Shown here piece after piece: positions 51,644 through 63,852 of a DNA stretch of 64,000 nt. A program made the position numbers and the translations under genes. The number at the start of each line of letters is the position of its first letter. Position 1 is the stretch's first letter. This DNA comes from Quercus robur (lineage: Eukaryota > Streptophyta > Magnoliopsida > Fagales > Fagaceae), in the NCBI RefSeq assembly GCF_932294415.1, contig NC_065543.1:43732277-43796276 (forward strand), in the 5' to 3' direction. The notes under the pieces were generated by a model. The model was not told where the DNA came from and searched no databases. It was given only the letters and a program-made list of their open reading frames with translations.

Positions 51644-54550
51644 TTAAACTGTGCTTGGTATCATCTCTGTTCTTGTCATAATTCTGCTTTCAGAGTCAGC
51701 ATCTTTTTTGTGACCATTCATTACATCACTTCTGGGAGTTCTTGTTCCAGGAAGATTAAAGGGGGAGTTACTCAAATCAATTATTTTGTCCTTTTTGGTC
51801 CCATCTGAGGATGAGGATGACTCTGTGCCCAACAAAATCCGCTTGAGCTGTGATCGCTGGCAGATAATCCGACCCTTGTTCCAGCCTGGGAAAGAAAAGA
51901 ATGATGACACTTTATCCTGCAGAAATGAATAGGCAGCCTTTGCAATGGGAAAGTCCCGTGAAATTGAGCTTTTTTCCATCTGCCCTCTCCTGATCAATGG
52001 AAAACACATCTATGTTAATCATAAAACTGTTTTGAGTTAAGCAATTCAATTGACAAAACCGTTATGCTTTTAACTTTTCTTCAGACTAGTAAACTTTTTG
52101 ACATGATTAAGTGAAATCTATTATGACCTTCTATACCCCCAACCCCAAAAGAAAAGAAAGAAAAGAACACCTTCTATTATGACCTTTTTCGCTGTTCTAT
52201 ACCATCCAAAATCATAACCTCTATTACCTGCTTAATTGACATGTAATTTGTTTACTACTTCTACTTAATGTTACTTTAGGTTTTTCTCTACCTTTTTTGT
52301 TTTTGTTTTTCTTTTTTTTTTTCCTCAACTTGAATCAACTTACTTATCCTCATTGATGTATTAATCCTCTCATTTTTACAACACCAAACCATCTCAAGTA
52401 ACTCTCTCATATTTTCATCAATAGGGGCACCCCTATTTTAAGTCAATATCTTTATTTTGAATCCTATCTTTTATTATATTTCCATCTATCTATCTTAACA
52501 ATCTAATTTCAATTACGCTTATTTTATGAACATATTCCTTCTTAATAACCCAACATTCAGTACTATAGAGTATAGTCAGTCATATCACAGTCTTACAAAA
52601 TTTTATTTTTAATTTAATTGGCATTCTATGTTAATCATAAAACTGTTTTGAGTTAAGCAATTCAATTGGCAAAAATGTTATGCTTTTAACTTTTCTTCAG
52701 ATTAGTAAACTTTTTGACATGATTAAGTTAAATCTATTATGACCTTCTATACCCCCAACCCCGAAAGAAAAGAATGACCTAGTGGAGTTGACTATGAATC
52801 CTCAACAAATTAATCAAGATTTTGTCCGCATGTATTCTTTTTCGCCATTCTATACTATCCAAAATCATAACCTCTGTTCCCTACTTAATTGACATGTCAT
52901 TTTTTTACCAATTCTACTTAATGTTACTTTAGGTTTTCTCTACCTTTTTTAAAAAATAAAAAATAAAAATAAAAACTCAAATCAACTTTCTTATCCTCAT
53001 TGATGTATTAATCCTCTCATTTTTACAACACCAAGCCATCTCAAGTAACTCTCTCATATTTTCATCAATAGGGGCACTCCTATTTTAAGTCAATATTTTT
53101 ATTTTTAATCCTATCTTTTCTTATATATCCATCTATCTATCTTAAAAAGCTCATTTCAATTACGCTTATTTTATGAACATGTTCCTTCTTAATAAATACT
53201 ATAGAGTATAGTCAGTCACATCACAGTCATACAAAACTTTATTGTTAATTTAATTGGCATCATCACAGTCATACAAAACTTTATTGTTAATTTAATTGGC
53301 ATTCTACGATTACAAAATATTTTTTATGCACTTATACACTTCATCCATTCCACTCTTATCCTTTTATTCACATCCTCTACAATCTCTCCATCCTTACAAA
53401 TTATTGATCCAAGATATCGAAACAATCACTCTTTGGCATCTCTTGAACATCAAATATTACAACTTCTGCACATTAGTTTCCACTTTACAAAACTTACATT
53501 CCATGCAATATGATTTGATCCCTACTTAGTTGAAAGTCTTTAGATCTCTCCAAATTTCTAACTTGCCATTAACCCAACATCTAGTTTCATCCATAAAATT
53601 ATATCATTTGCAAACAGCGTACACCAAGGTATTTCATCTTGAATTGATCTAGTGAGCTCATCCATACCAACGCAAAAGAGATATGGACTTAATATTGATC
53701 CTTGATGCAAGCCTATAGTGAGAGAAAAGTCATTTATGATGCCTTCACTTATTTTCACAATAGTAATAGTTTTGTCATACATATTCTTAATCAACTTAAT
53801 ATACTTTAAAGGAACTCCTTTATTTTCCAACTCCCATCACATAACCTCTCTAAGTACGATACCATTCGTTTAGTCTAGGCCAATAAAAAAACATATGGAA
53901 ATCTCTACAAACTTCTCTATATTTTCCCATTAGACATCAAAGTAAGAAAATAGTTTTCATTGTAGATCACCTAGCATAAAGCCAAATTGATTCTTTGATA
54001 TTGTTGTTTTGTGTTTTCAATCATGTTGAATCACTCTCCCAAAATTTTCCAATCTGAGTCATAAACTTAATTCCACAATGATTTGTACAGTTTTGAACAT
54101 CTCCCTTGTTCTTGTATATAAGTTTTAGAGTATTTCTCCTCAACTCGCTAGACATTTTGTTAACACTCAAGATCTTACTGAAAAGGTTTGTCAACCATGC
54201 TACACCCACATCATCTAAGTACTTCCAAACTTCAATGGAAATTTCATCAAGTCTCATGACTTTTACAATTTTCATCCTCTTGAAGCATCCTTTACCTAGG
54301 TCATCCTAGTTTATAACAAGCCCTCGGTTTCTATCCTCAAGTGGGTTACTCAGTTCACTCCAATATCATGTATGGGTTTCATAGATAAGTTTCCCAAAAT
54401 AAATTTTCCACCTCTTTTTTAATCTCATCTTCCTTAGTGACACCCTTTGATTTTCATTTTTAATGTACTTGACACAATTTAAGTAACTTGTTTTCATTTC
54501 CATTGTTTTAGCAAGTTTATATATATATATATATAAATCTAGCCTCTTAG

Positions 54551-54592
<42 letters not shown>

Positions 54593-57500
54593 ATTGTTGC
54601 TTGAAGCCTTGAAACTCCTCATTCTAGCAACAAGTCTCTTTAGTTGGTAGTCCAAATCCTTTAGATGCTCCAAGTACTTCTTTTGCCACTCTCTTAATAC
54701 AACTAGTCATTTCAACCACATCTTATCAATATCTTCATTTAAAATCCACTTGCCTTCTTTAATAATTTTATCTTTAAACACTAATCATTTCACTCTTCAA
54801 ACCCCACCAGCTAATTCTTGGGTTCACATCTCTTTTTTTCCATCTTCTAGTACAAATAATTAGTACTACCAACCTATGTTGGAGCTTGTCTGATAATGTT
54901 AGCACTACTAGAGAAGAGCTTTAAGATTCTTAAAACTCATTAGCAGAAAATCACAAAGGATCTTTAAAATTTGAGCTGAAAATTTGAGCTTTTGCATTAA
55001 AGCTCTTTAGAGTAATGTTCCAGCTTTTAATAAAAATAAGGAATTGACATAAATATTCATACTTATTTTTCAAAATGAAACTCAATGACCACCCACTTTG
55101 AGAGAGAGAGAGAGAGAGAGAGCACAGATAATACAAAACATTTTAACTATATCCTTTTAATCATTTCTCACATCTAAAAGTTCTTTATTAATTTGGTTAC
55201 AAAATGGAAATAACTACTTCAAAACAGTGATAACACTTTATTAATATAGTTTTCAAACACTCTAAACGCTAGAACTTTTTTTCATTAAAGCTTGTTATCG
55301 TAAAAACTCTACAACTATAGCTCTACTTCCTACAACAATACCAAACAGACCTCTAATATCACCTTACAATCTTTACAACATCTATGATAGACTTTTTGGG
55401 TAAAGATGAAATCTATTCAACTAATGTTTGTAATGCTTTGAAGGTAATTAAGTGTGAATCCATTTTCTTGAGCCAAGTGTTTGTTAACATGAAATCATAT
55501 GTTGTTACAACATCTAGAATAACATCTCTTGATTCATATTTCATTCCTCACTCCATACCACTGGCCCGCCTGAAATCTTTCAAACCCCTTTTTCAACATG
55601 AACATTATGTCTCCTCTAAAAAAAAACCGTGTCCCCGTTTAGTACCCTTTGAGTCAATTCATCTTTTTCCTCCTAAAATTTTTGTTTAATTGATTCTTCT
55701 AATCCTATTTAAGAACGTATGCACTAAATATGTTAATTATCTCCTCATAAAACAAGTTCTATTAACAAAATTCCATCCTCTATCCTCCTAAACAAAACAA
55801 CTTCTTCTTTAAGAATGTTAGCTATGATTAATCTCTGCCCCATTTTTAATTTTTAATTTTCCTGTATACCATAATCTACATCATGTATGTTTAATTTCTC
55901 TAGATTTCTCACCTACTCACTTAGTCTAATTTCACTTTGGCTAAACAATTTTTGCTTAATTGATTCTTCTAATCCTATTTAAGAACGTATGCACTAACTA
56001 TGTTAATTCTATCCTCATAAAACAAGTTCTATTAACAAAATTCCATCCTCTATCCTCCTAAACTAAACAACTTCTTCTTTAAGACTTTTAGCTATGATTA
56101 TCTCTGCCCCATTTTCAATTTTAAATTTTCCTGTATACCATAATCTACATCATGTATGTCTAATTTCTCTAGATTTCTCCCTCCTCCACCACTGTATCTC
56201 TTTGGTATGTGTTTTGAAGATATATAAATACACATCATAAGCAAGAAAAGGCAGCTTACACTACAACAATGCTTGCCAGTTGAGGAAGATCTTCCCCATT
56301 CATGAACATTTCATACATAATGTTTAGCCATAATCTATGTTAATTATGTTAATTCTCTCCTCATAAAACAAGTTCTATTAACAAAATTCCATCCTCTATC
56401 CTCCTAAACTAAACAACTTCTTCTTTAAGACTTTTAGCTATGATTATCTCTGCCCCATTTTTAATTTTGAATTTTCCTGTATGCCATAATCTACATCGTG
56501 TATGTTTAATTTCTCTAGATTTCTTACCTACTCACTACTTAGTCTCTTGAAGGCATATTATGTTTATTCTCCTTCTAGTCACTGAATCTACAAGCATCTT
56601 AATATCATGGACTAGCTTCCTTACCCACACCCATCCATCAAAGAGCGAGAACTCTCACCTATTTCTCACTACACCGGAGCTTTTAAACATCAATGTGCTA
56701 TATCGCTTACAGGAACACCCTAGCTAAACATTACCCACTTTTCACTGCATCCGGGATTTGATGCAACATGTCACTTAGTATGGGACACCTTAGCTTGAAT
56801 TTGTAGTTACAGTCATAATAAAGAGACTAAATATGATGCTGACCATCAACCTACCACAATCCTTCTCTTTTTTTAGGGCTTGGGATTGGCTATGAACAAA
56901 ATCTATGATACTAAGCACAGACACATGCAGAGTTTCCCAAAAGAAAAGAAAAAAATGTAATATTAAAAATCATAATGTGGTACCATAGTTTATAACTTTC
57001 ACATATATAAAGCAAAGAACTTAAAATTATCCCAACCATAGTTATTTGAATTGTATATTGCAAAAGAGCATTGTTTATATAAGGACCTACCACCATAGGA
57101 GCAATGAGTAACTTTCATGCATATCATGCTGACTACAAGATTCATATTTGTGGTATCTAAGCCTGTGCATTGGCCTATAATAGCCAAACCATGGCTAGTT
57201 CACCTTTGCCAAGTACCCATTCTATTGGATTTAACCTATACTAAATCGCTTGTCTACCAAACAAATGCCAAAGCAGAGGCCAACTGCATGTAGCAAATTT
57301 AACAGATAGTAGTCAATTACTACCCAGACTTTCAGCAATGTAAGCCAAAACTACCAACATTTCAGGCTTGTGTGTAATGCATATGTGTATATGTGTGTGG
57401 TTGAGGTGATGAGAGAAATAAAAATAGCTCTGCCACAGCACTGTAGGCCTTAGGCTTGTTTGCTGTCAGGCCCAGCACACCCCAGTACTGAATCAGGTTG

Positions 57501-60500
57501 ACCACACAATCTGTGAATCCAACCCAACATGTATGAGCTCCCTCACCCTTCCTCCACCACTGTATTTGGTATGTGTTTTGAAGAAATAAAAATAGACATA
57601 TCATAAGCAAGAAAAGGCAGCTTACACTACAACAACGCTTGCTAGTTGAGGAAGATCTTCCCCATTCATGAACATTTCATACATATTGTTTAGCCAAACT
57701 GATATTGCTGTATATGCTCCACCTTCCCACATTCTGCAAAATGGTCAACATTGAGACTAAAACAAGCCTAACTCAAAGAACACTTGGAAGATTAAAAAAT
57801 TATTGTGATACCTGTGTACATCCACAGACCACACGAGTTTGTTTTTACGGAAGAGTTCAGGAAAAATTCCCCTCTTTAATGCTTCGCTGAGCACTCTTGC
57901 GGCCCTTTGTTTCTGGCCCAGCCACCAAAGTGCTTCTAAAAGAGTATTATAAAACCTCATTCCCAAACCACATCCTTCAGAGTTAAGTTTGTCAAAGACA
58001 TACTCTACCATCTGCCAGTTAGAGTCATCATCATAATCTCCCTTGATCAGCTGTCCAGTCACTTGATGTATACTTGATTCCCTAATTGTCAGCATCTCAT
58101 CCAGCAACTCATAGGCGTCATCCCACCTGAAAGCAAAGAATTCAAGAGGTAAGACGTCATATAAGCAAATGGATGATTGGTTCATTTCTGTAGAATCTGC
58201 ATAATTGCGTGAATAACTTATGCTTCATTAGTAACAAATGTTTGACTGCAGTTGAAGTGTAGAACCCCCACAAAATTTGGATTGTTATTTTATTTACATG
58301 AATGCACCGAAACACATACTTTACGATACTAGAACTACATTCCTTAAAGCTTGTTCAACAATAGTACAGATCACACGGTTAACAGCCAAGTACGAAAGCT
58401 TCATATCATGATGTAGGTAATTGTGACTCAGTAGTGTAATGGATGTATGCCTGTTTGGGCATCAATGCAGAAAATAGCATAGAATCACTTATCACCAAAA
58501 AAAAAAAAAAAAACATAGAATCCAGATTTCACTCAAAAGTTGCAGCATTCACCCTTATATTTAGTAACTTACCTATCTCATTTACAACTCATGCCAATAT
58601 ACAAGATGGATTTGGATTACTTGTACCTTGGGCTTCTCTTATTCATACAAATTGACAAGTATAATTGTAACCACTAGCTTAGAAATTAGAAACTGTTATT
58701 GTAGTGAGTTTTTATAAATATTTAAAAATTGAAATTTTGAATGAATGCTGACCTGTCACTCTTTGCATAGACGGCTAGCATCATGCAATAGCACATGACA
58801 CTGGGCAATATTCCTGAAGATTTAATTTCCTGGAAGTGCTCCACACTCTCATCAACAAGACCTGCGACGCAGTAAACACTTAAAACTGCCTCAAGGGTCC
58901 GTTCATCAGGATCACATCTTGACTTTTCCATCTCAATGTATGTCTTTACAGCTTCTTCAAATTGGCCTCCTTGCCGAAAAGCTTCAATCACACCATTGAA
59001 GGAATCCACATTTCGTGCAACACCAGACTCACCCATTCTGTGTAAAATAGCTCCACACTCCTTGTATAATCCGCCCCTCGCAAATGCATGAATCAGCGAG
59101 TTGTAGGTTTCAACAGTCGGCCCACTCCCCACTTCGTTCATTGTATTAAAGGCAACAAGAGCTTCCTCATACAATGCAGTTTGCCCATATGCCTCAATAA
59201 CCCCAGTGTAAGCCTTAGAACTAGGCACTATCCCTTTCTCATTCATCTTAACCAAAATTTTCTTGGCATCCTCATGGAGCCCCCCTTTCCCACAAGCAAA
59301 TATTAACCCCTCATAAGTTTCCATATTCGGTTCCACATTCTCCTCCCCCATATCATGAAACAAAGTCACCACCTCCTTAAAATACCCACCCTCACCAAAC
59401 ACCTGTATCAAAATGTTATACGTAGCCGCATCCGGCTCTGTATTGCTCACTTTCATCTCGAGAAAAAGCTCGCGAACATCATCATACCTCCCATTCCTCC
59501 CATACAAATTCAACAAAATACTATAAGTAGCCGCATTCGGCACACACCCTGCAGCCTGCATCTGCCTAAACACCCCCATTGCGTCTTTAATAGACCCCAA
59601 TTTCGCGTACGCCTCTAACAACACATTATAGGACATTATATCAGGCAAATTCCCTCCTAACTCCATTTCCTTAAGCAACCCCGAAACCTTCTCGAGCTTA
59701 CCTAATTTCCCAAACGTCTCGACTAAGTAACTATAAGTAGTTATATCAGGAACTATTCCTCCCTCATTCATATTCCTAAAAACCATCTCGGCCTCATCGC
59801 TTAAACCCCTATGAGCACAAGCACTAAGCAAAGTATTATAAGTAACAAGATCAGGTAAAATCCCTTCATGTCTCATTTCAGCAAACAATCCTAACAATCC
59901 CTCCCAATCCAAACCACCTCTAGCACAAGCATTGATAACAGTATTATACGTCAATATACTCGGCGAAATCATTTCCTTTTTCATTCTATCTAAGAGTTCA
60001 AGAGAGACCTCATACTGACCGTGGCGGCCATAGGCGTTGATAACCGCGGTGTACGCGAACACCGTTCGAGCCACGCCTTGACCAGGCATTTCATCGAACA
60101 CCTCGCGGCACTTGTCGAGCAATCCCTCGCGGCCGAGCAGACTGATCATGATCGTGTATATGTGCTCGTTAGGTTTGCACCAGATCTGTCGCTGCATGTA
60201 CTTGAAGAGACGAAGCGACCGCTGCCAATCTCCGCGCTGCGCGAACTCCTTGAACACGAGCGCGAAGTCGTTCAGCGACATCTTGTTCTTGAACATCTCC
60301 AAGCACCGCGCGATGCTTCCGCGCGGCGGGAGGCTGCTCAGCTTGTTGATTAGGGTTTCGACGTCGTAGCTGTACTTCCCTTTCTCCACCGTCACCGACG
60401 GGTTTCCGAGGACGAGCTCCTTCGGCTTTGCTCTCGGTCTTCCGGCGAGGGATCTCCGGTCGCCGGCGGAGAGGAATATCCGGTGGAAGAAGAAGAATCT

Positions 60501-60590
60501 TCTAGGGCTCCTGGCTGGGAACGTGAAGAGCGGAGAGGAGGAAAGAGGTGAAGAAGAATGCGGTAGAGAGAGAGTGGGCGAGAGGGTCAT
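51644..60590 (-). CDS. PTAC2: pTAC2, plastid PPR-SMR protein of the transcriptionally active chromosome
   Basis: Four minus-strand exons join in frame to 868 aa (Arabidopsis pTAC2 is about the same length): 60590-58753, 58126-57812, 57733-57626, 51989-51644, all GT-AG. Residues 1 to about 50 are Ser/Pro/Arg/Phe-rich like a chloroplast transit peptide. KELVLGNPSVTVEKGKYSYD follows, highly conserved in pTAC2. PPR repeats run from about residue 110 to 690, e.g. SILTYNTVINACARGGLDW and YNILIQVFGEGGYFKEVVTL. Exons 2-4 encode the SMR-like C terminus (about 713-803): SVDVHRMWEGGAYTA, SVWLNNM, VRGQMEKSS, KAAYSFLQD, GWNKGRIICQR. The usual TGRG of SMR is replaced by VRG, as in this family. The protein belongs to the plastid-encoded RNA polymerase complex and is needed for plastid gene expression and greening. 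Coding is intact. The third intron (51990-57625) is 5.6 kb and filled with repeats, including a partial copy of exon 3. Confidence 0.95.
52012..53300 (-). repeat. Tandem duplication of about 613 bp in pTAC2 intron 3
   Basis: Sequence from about 52012 (CTATGTTAATCATAAAACTG, 22 bp upstream of the exon-4 acceptor on the minus strand) to 52624 recurs from about 52626 to 53258 with small changes. The unit includes the intron text next to exon 4 and the 3' end of an RTE LINE. A second, short duplication of about 45 bp (CATCACAGTCATACAAAACT onward) is at 53218-53258 and 53261-53301. Copy A lacks some bases of copy B near 52170 and contains an altered GAAAAGAAAG tract. Confidence 0.85.
52150..54830 (-). 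mobile_element. RTE-type LINE remnant in pTAC2 intron 3
   Basis: On the minus strand, in the same direction as pTAC2, degraded reverse-transcriptase blocks appear in order: IKRVAKEVLGASKG (about 54660), EISIEVWKYL and NTLKLIYKNKGDVQNCTNHCG with GIKFMTQIGK (54275-54021), then KGVPLKYIKLIKNMYDKTI, GLHQGSILSPYLF and MDELTRSIQDEIPWCTLFAND (53830-53600). The catalytic YADD is read as FAND, so it is inactive. The downstream part gives CWVIKKEYVHKISV and the usual RTE end (near 52780-52860), duplicated as described for 52012-53300. The endonuclease is not readable. Confidence 0.8.
54552..54587 (+). repeat. (CT)n microsatellite
   Basis: About 18 CT units within pTAC2 intron 3, inside the RTE remnant. 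A (GA)n run is also present near 55100-55121. Confidence 0.85.
55687..56545. repeat. Three-copy block in pTAC2 intron 3
   Basis: A unit of about 0.2-0.27 kb, with landmarks CTCATAAAACAAGTTCTATT, CTATCCTCCTAAAC, ATGATTA, CTGCCCCATTTT and CATAATCTACATC, appears at about 55687-55945, 55957-56180 and 56338-56545. The second and third are separated by the partial exon-3 copy. The second copy joins directly to that copy's flanking intron text near 56180. Confidence 0.85.
56181..56330 (-). pseudogene. Partial copy of pTAC2 exon 3 with its donor site
   Basis: This segment matches 57549-57695 closely, including the intron text downstream of exon 3 and the last 70 or so bases of exon 3. The minus strand reads MYEMFMNGEDLPQLAS and then IVVV with a GTAAGC donor, very like the real exon. 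The front of the exon and its acceptor are absent, being replaced by one of the intron repeat units. It lies downstream of the real exon 3 in the same orientation. It is probably not spliced in, but a cryptic acceptor upstream could make it a false exon. Confidence 0.85.
58127..58752 (-). other. pTAC2 intron 1, nothing recognised
   Basis: An ordinary 626-bp intron on the minus strand, AT-rich, with an A15 run near 58498-58512. No element ends are seen. Confidence 0.5.
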
Positions 60591-60758
60591 TTTCGTAACT
60601 TCGTGGTTAGCATGAATTTTGTTTTCCCTGGAATTTGAATTCCCACGGATTTGAAATCTGATTTTGACAAGGAAATTGAAGTTTCAGAGAGTAGAGGAAG
60701 AGAGAGCTTTGAGAGTGAGAGCTGAAAATAGTAGTAACGAACTTAGCTTGAAGAAAGA

Positions 60759-60764
60759 CACGTG
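60759..60764 (-). promoter_or_regulatory. G-box upstream of pTAC2
   Basis: CACGTG in the context GACACGTGGAGC, about 170 bp upstream of the pTAC2 start codon. G-boxes are common in light-regulated genes for plastid proteins; a role here is inference. Confidence 0.4.
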
Positions 60765-60869
60765 GAGCTCTTTTTGGTTGTGGATAAAGAAGAAGAGGGA
60801 AGAGAAAGCGGGCCGGGTAAACGGGTTGAAAGCGCGGGTCCACTAGTTTGTTACCCGGAAGTTAACCGT

Positions 60870-62719
60870 TGTTGGTGGTGACTGTTATGGGCTTTTGGGT
60901 CGTTGATGGGTTAACCCGGAATTACGTTAATAATTGGCGGTAACAGAATTTTAAAACGGTAGGCTCTATGTGGTTGCAGCGGGAAAACGTGCATGAGTAC
61001 CGGTTAATCATTTTAAAAAAATAAATAAATAAAATTAGCAAGTGTTTCTCTTTCTCTTTTATTTCTTTCTAAGTCCTAATTATGAAGAATTAGTTTGGTC
61101 ACCAAACTTTCGTAGCATTGAACTCCAAGTGTGCATTTGGGAAGCATTTCCTTTTGGCGTTTGTACGTTCTGTTGAAAAAATATGGATTCCACAACACTG
61201 TTTACGAACTCACAAAAGTCATCCAAATACATATTTTAATATAAATTTAGGTCCCACAGCACTATTCACACATTTATAAATTATTTTGCTATAGTGTTTT
61301 CAGCAATAAGTTTTCAATTTTCAGCAAATAAGCGGTATCCAAACACACCCAAGTGACTCTTGTCGTGATTTTCTGCATTCTGGTAGCTCTACTTGTATGT
61401 AAGGGTGGTCCTAGGACCACTCTCACTTGTCAAAAAAAATTTATACATGCAAAAAAAATTTATATAAATAATTATTTTAAACTAATATATTTTGTGACCA
61501 CCTGACTTGAAAAAATTATATATATATATACACTTAAAAAATATATATTATTTACTAAATTAACCTATTTTGATCATCTTAATAAAAATTTTGAACACTT
61601 TTACTTGAGACTCACAAGAATTTGAGTTCCACAATATTTTCACAATAAATTTTATGTGATAAGCTGTTACTTTAATTCGGGTTCAATATTGACATGTTTT
61701 ACCCACCAGTAATAGGCTAACAACTTGTTGCTTAAGATTTGTTATGAAATTGTTGTAGTTACTTTATTATTCTCATATCAGTATTTTCAATTTGCACTTT
61801 ATCTTTTACTGGTCTTTTTTTTCTCTCTCTCTCTCTCTGTTAGTACAAAAAAAAAATGTAATATTTCGTATATTTGCGTTTTTTTTTTTTTGTGACATTG
61901 ATATATTCAAATTGTCTCTTTATTGAATTTTGTATAATTTAAGTTTCTTAGTGACTACCCTAAAAAAAATTCCTAGAGCCGCTACCGTGTGTCCTTCTCT
62001 AATTGTGATTTTGTTGAGCCTAATCCAACTTGATCTATTGGACTAGTAACTTGGTGAACCGGTGTCTAAAGCGATCTGATTGTTTAATTGGAATACTTGT
62101 ATGATTGATCAGGTAAAATATGGCAAAATTCAACGGTTTTTTTGTTTCAATGAGTACAACCCAATCGGTTGTTGTGACCCATTTGGTTTTTATAATTTTA
62201 AATAAATTTATCTTAATGTGTTTATTAACTGCAGTACTATTTTTTTGAATTTGGAACATAATCAAAACGAGAGATTTGATTTTAAAATGAGGCTAATGCT
62301 TGAATTTTTAACAAAGATATAGTTTCAAGTTTTGACTAAGATAATCCATGATATTAGACCAACAAGTGAGATATGCAATATGTTAAAACATGACTTTGGA
62401 GTTTGAGATATGCTTTTTTATGCCTAGAGATAATATAATGTAATAAGATTTAATGTAGCAAAGACTTTGCTACAATTTTATGACATCTTTTATTCTATAT
62501 TTTTTTGGTGTTGTTACTTGCGAAACACCGAAACCTTGAGTTTGAATTATATTTAGGTGGCTTATTTTTTAGACTTAATATTAATTAGTAATTTTGGCAT
62601 GCCTTTTTTTTACAAAAAATTTCATATTTATTTTATGACTTCTCAAATTTATCTTTATTTTTATTTAACCATGCGATTTAACTGATGAACCGATGACCTT
62701 AACTGATGAACTAATGACC
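60870..62719. other. Intergenic DNA upstream of pTAC2
   Basis: Apart from the MITE at 61132-61348, AT-rich with T and A runs and no coding sequence I can support. GC-richer text at 60780-60980 is probably upstream regulatory DNA of pTAC2. Confidence 0.4.
61132..61348. mobile_element. hAT-like MITE, second member of the 1341-1649 family
   Basis: Flanks TCCAAGTG (61124-61131) and CCCAAGTG (61348-61355) form an 8-bp duplication with one change. The ends are inverted (TGCATTTGGGAAGC and, on the other strand, GTGTGTTTGGATACC). Internal text (GGTCCCACAGCACTATTCAC, TTTGCTATAGTGTTTTCAGC) is the reverse complement counterpart of that in the 1341-1649 element. There is no coding region. Confidence 0.6.
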
Positions 62720-62722
62720 TAA

Positions 62723-63852
62723 GAGCATTCACAATGGGCCAGCTATATGCCAAATGTAACCAAAATTTAGCATTCAGTCCCAATAACTTTCAACAGCCGA
62801 AAGGCTACTCATGGAAAAGGAAGAGGTGGGTATGGGTTTGATATGGATGGTGGGTTTAGAGTTCTAGGTTCTTCTGGGACTTATGTGTGTGTGTGTGTGT
62901 GTTTTTTTTCTTTTGTTGTGACACTGTGATTCTCGCCGATAATGGGTTGATCAACAATGGTGGGTTGCGATCCGAGTCGTGTTTTGTGTTATGGGTTTTG
63001 AAGTTTTGGGTTCTTCTAGGTTTTGTGTGTTTGTGTTATGTGTGTGTGTGAGTGTGTTTTTTTTTTTTTTTTTTTTTTTGTGACCGATGCCTAAAGGAAG
63101 AGGTGGGTATGACTGAATTAGGTATAGGTTTGATATGGATGGTGGGTTTGGAGTTTTGGGTTCTTTTGGGACATGTGTGTGTGTGTGTGTGTGTTTTATT
63201 TTATTATTATTATTATTATTGTTATTTTTTCTCTCTTTTGGTTGTGACGCTATGATTATTGTTGATACAATTGTCTGGGTTTTGATCAGGGTTGATCTTG
63301 GTTTTTTTTTTTTTTTTTTTTTTTAAAAAAATTTTAAATATGGGTTTTTGTTCCGGTGGGATTTTGGTGGGTAGTGGGCAGTGGCGGTGTGGTGGGCATG
63401 GTGAAGCCGCGATGGTGGTGACTGGGTAGTGGAGGTGCGGTGCTAGAGGTTGAGGGAGCTTGTGAGCTTGTGAGACCCATTGATACTAGCGGTGACAAGT
63501 TGTTGATGAGGAACTAAGAGTGAGTGAGAACCAGAGAGAAGCTTTACTAGTTTGGGATAGACGAAACAAATGGGAAAACACACAAAAGAAAAAAACAAAA
63601 ATGAAGATGGAAGATAAAGGAGAAGAAGGAGAACAATAAAGGAATGGAGGAGTCAAGAAGATACATACGCGTGTGGAGGAGAAAATTGGGAAAAAATATA
63701 TTTTATTGTGTAGATATATTATTTTAATGAGTAGAATAGGAAAATAAAAGTTGAGATGTTAGGTGTGTTGTAAAATGGTATGGTATAATTGATAAAGTAG
63801 CTTTTTATGATGGTAAAATAGTATAGGATAGCATTTCCGGATGGGAATGCTC
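62723..63852. mobile_element. 1130-bp TIR element with TAA duplication
   Basis: Perfect 8-bp inverted ends GAGCATTC (62723-62730) and GAATGCTC (63845-63852), with further similarity inside (ACAATGGG and the complement of CATCCGG), flanked by TAA on both sides (62720-62722 and 63853-63855). The target duplication suggests a PIF/Harbinger-type or related non-autonomous element. The interior is GT-rich, without a transposase, and holds an internal duplication and TG microsatellites. Confidence 0.7.
62813..63200 (+). repeat. Internal direct duplication in the 1130-bp element
   Basis: A segment of about 90 bp containing GGAAGAGGTGGGTATG, GGTTTGATATGGATGGTGGG and GGTTCTT ending in (TG)n occurs at about 62818-62905 and 63097-63193. 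The second copy carries a short insert (ACTGAATTAGGTAT). Confidence 0.8.

Noticed and set aside
57362-57610. 82-aa minus-strand frame next to pTAC2 exon 3
   Set aside because: Intron sequence just downstream of the exon-3 donor; no motif.
60021-60353. 110-aa plus-strand frame over pTAC2 exon 1
   Set aside because: Antisense of a well-supported PPR coding exon.
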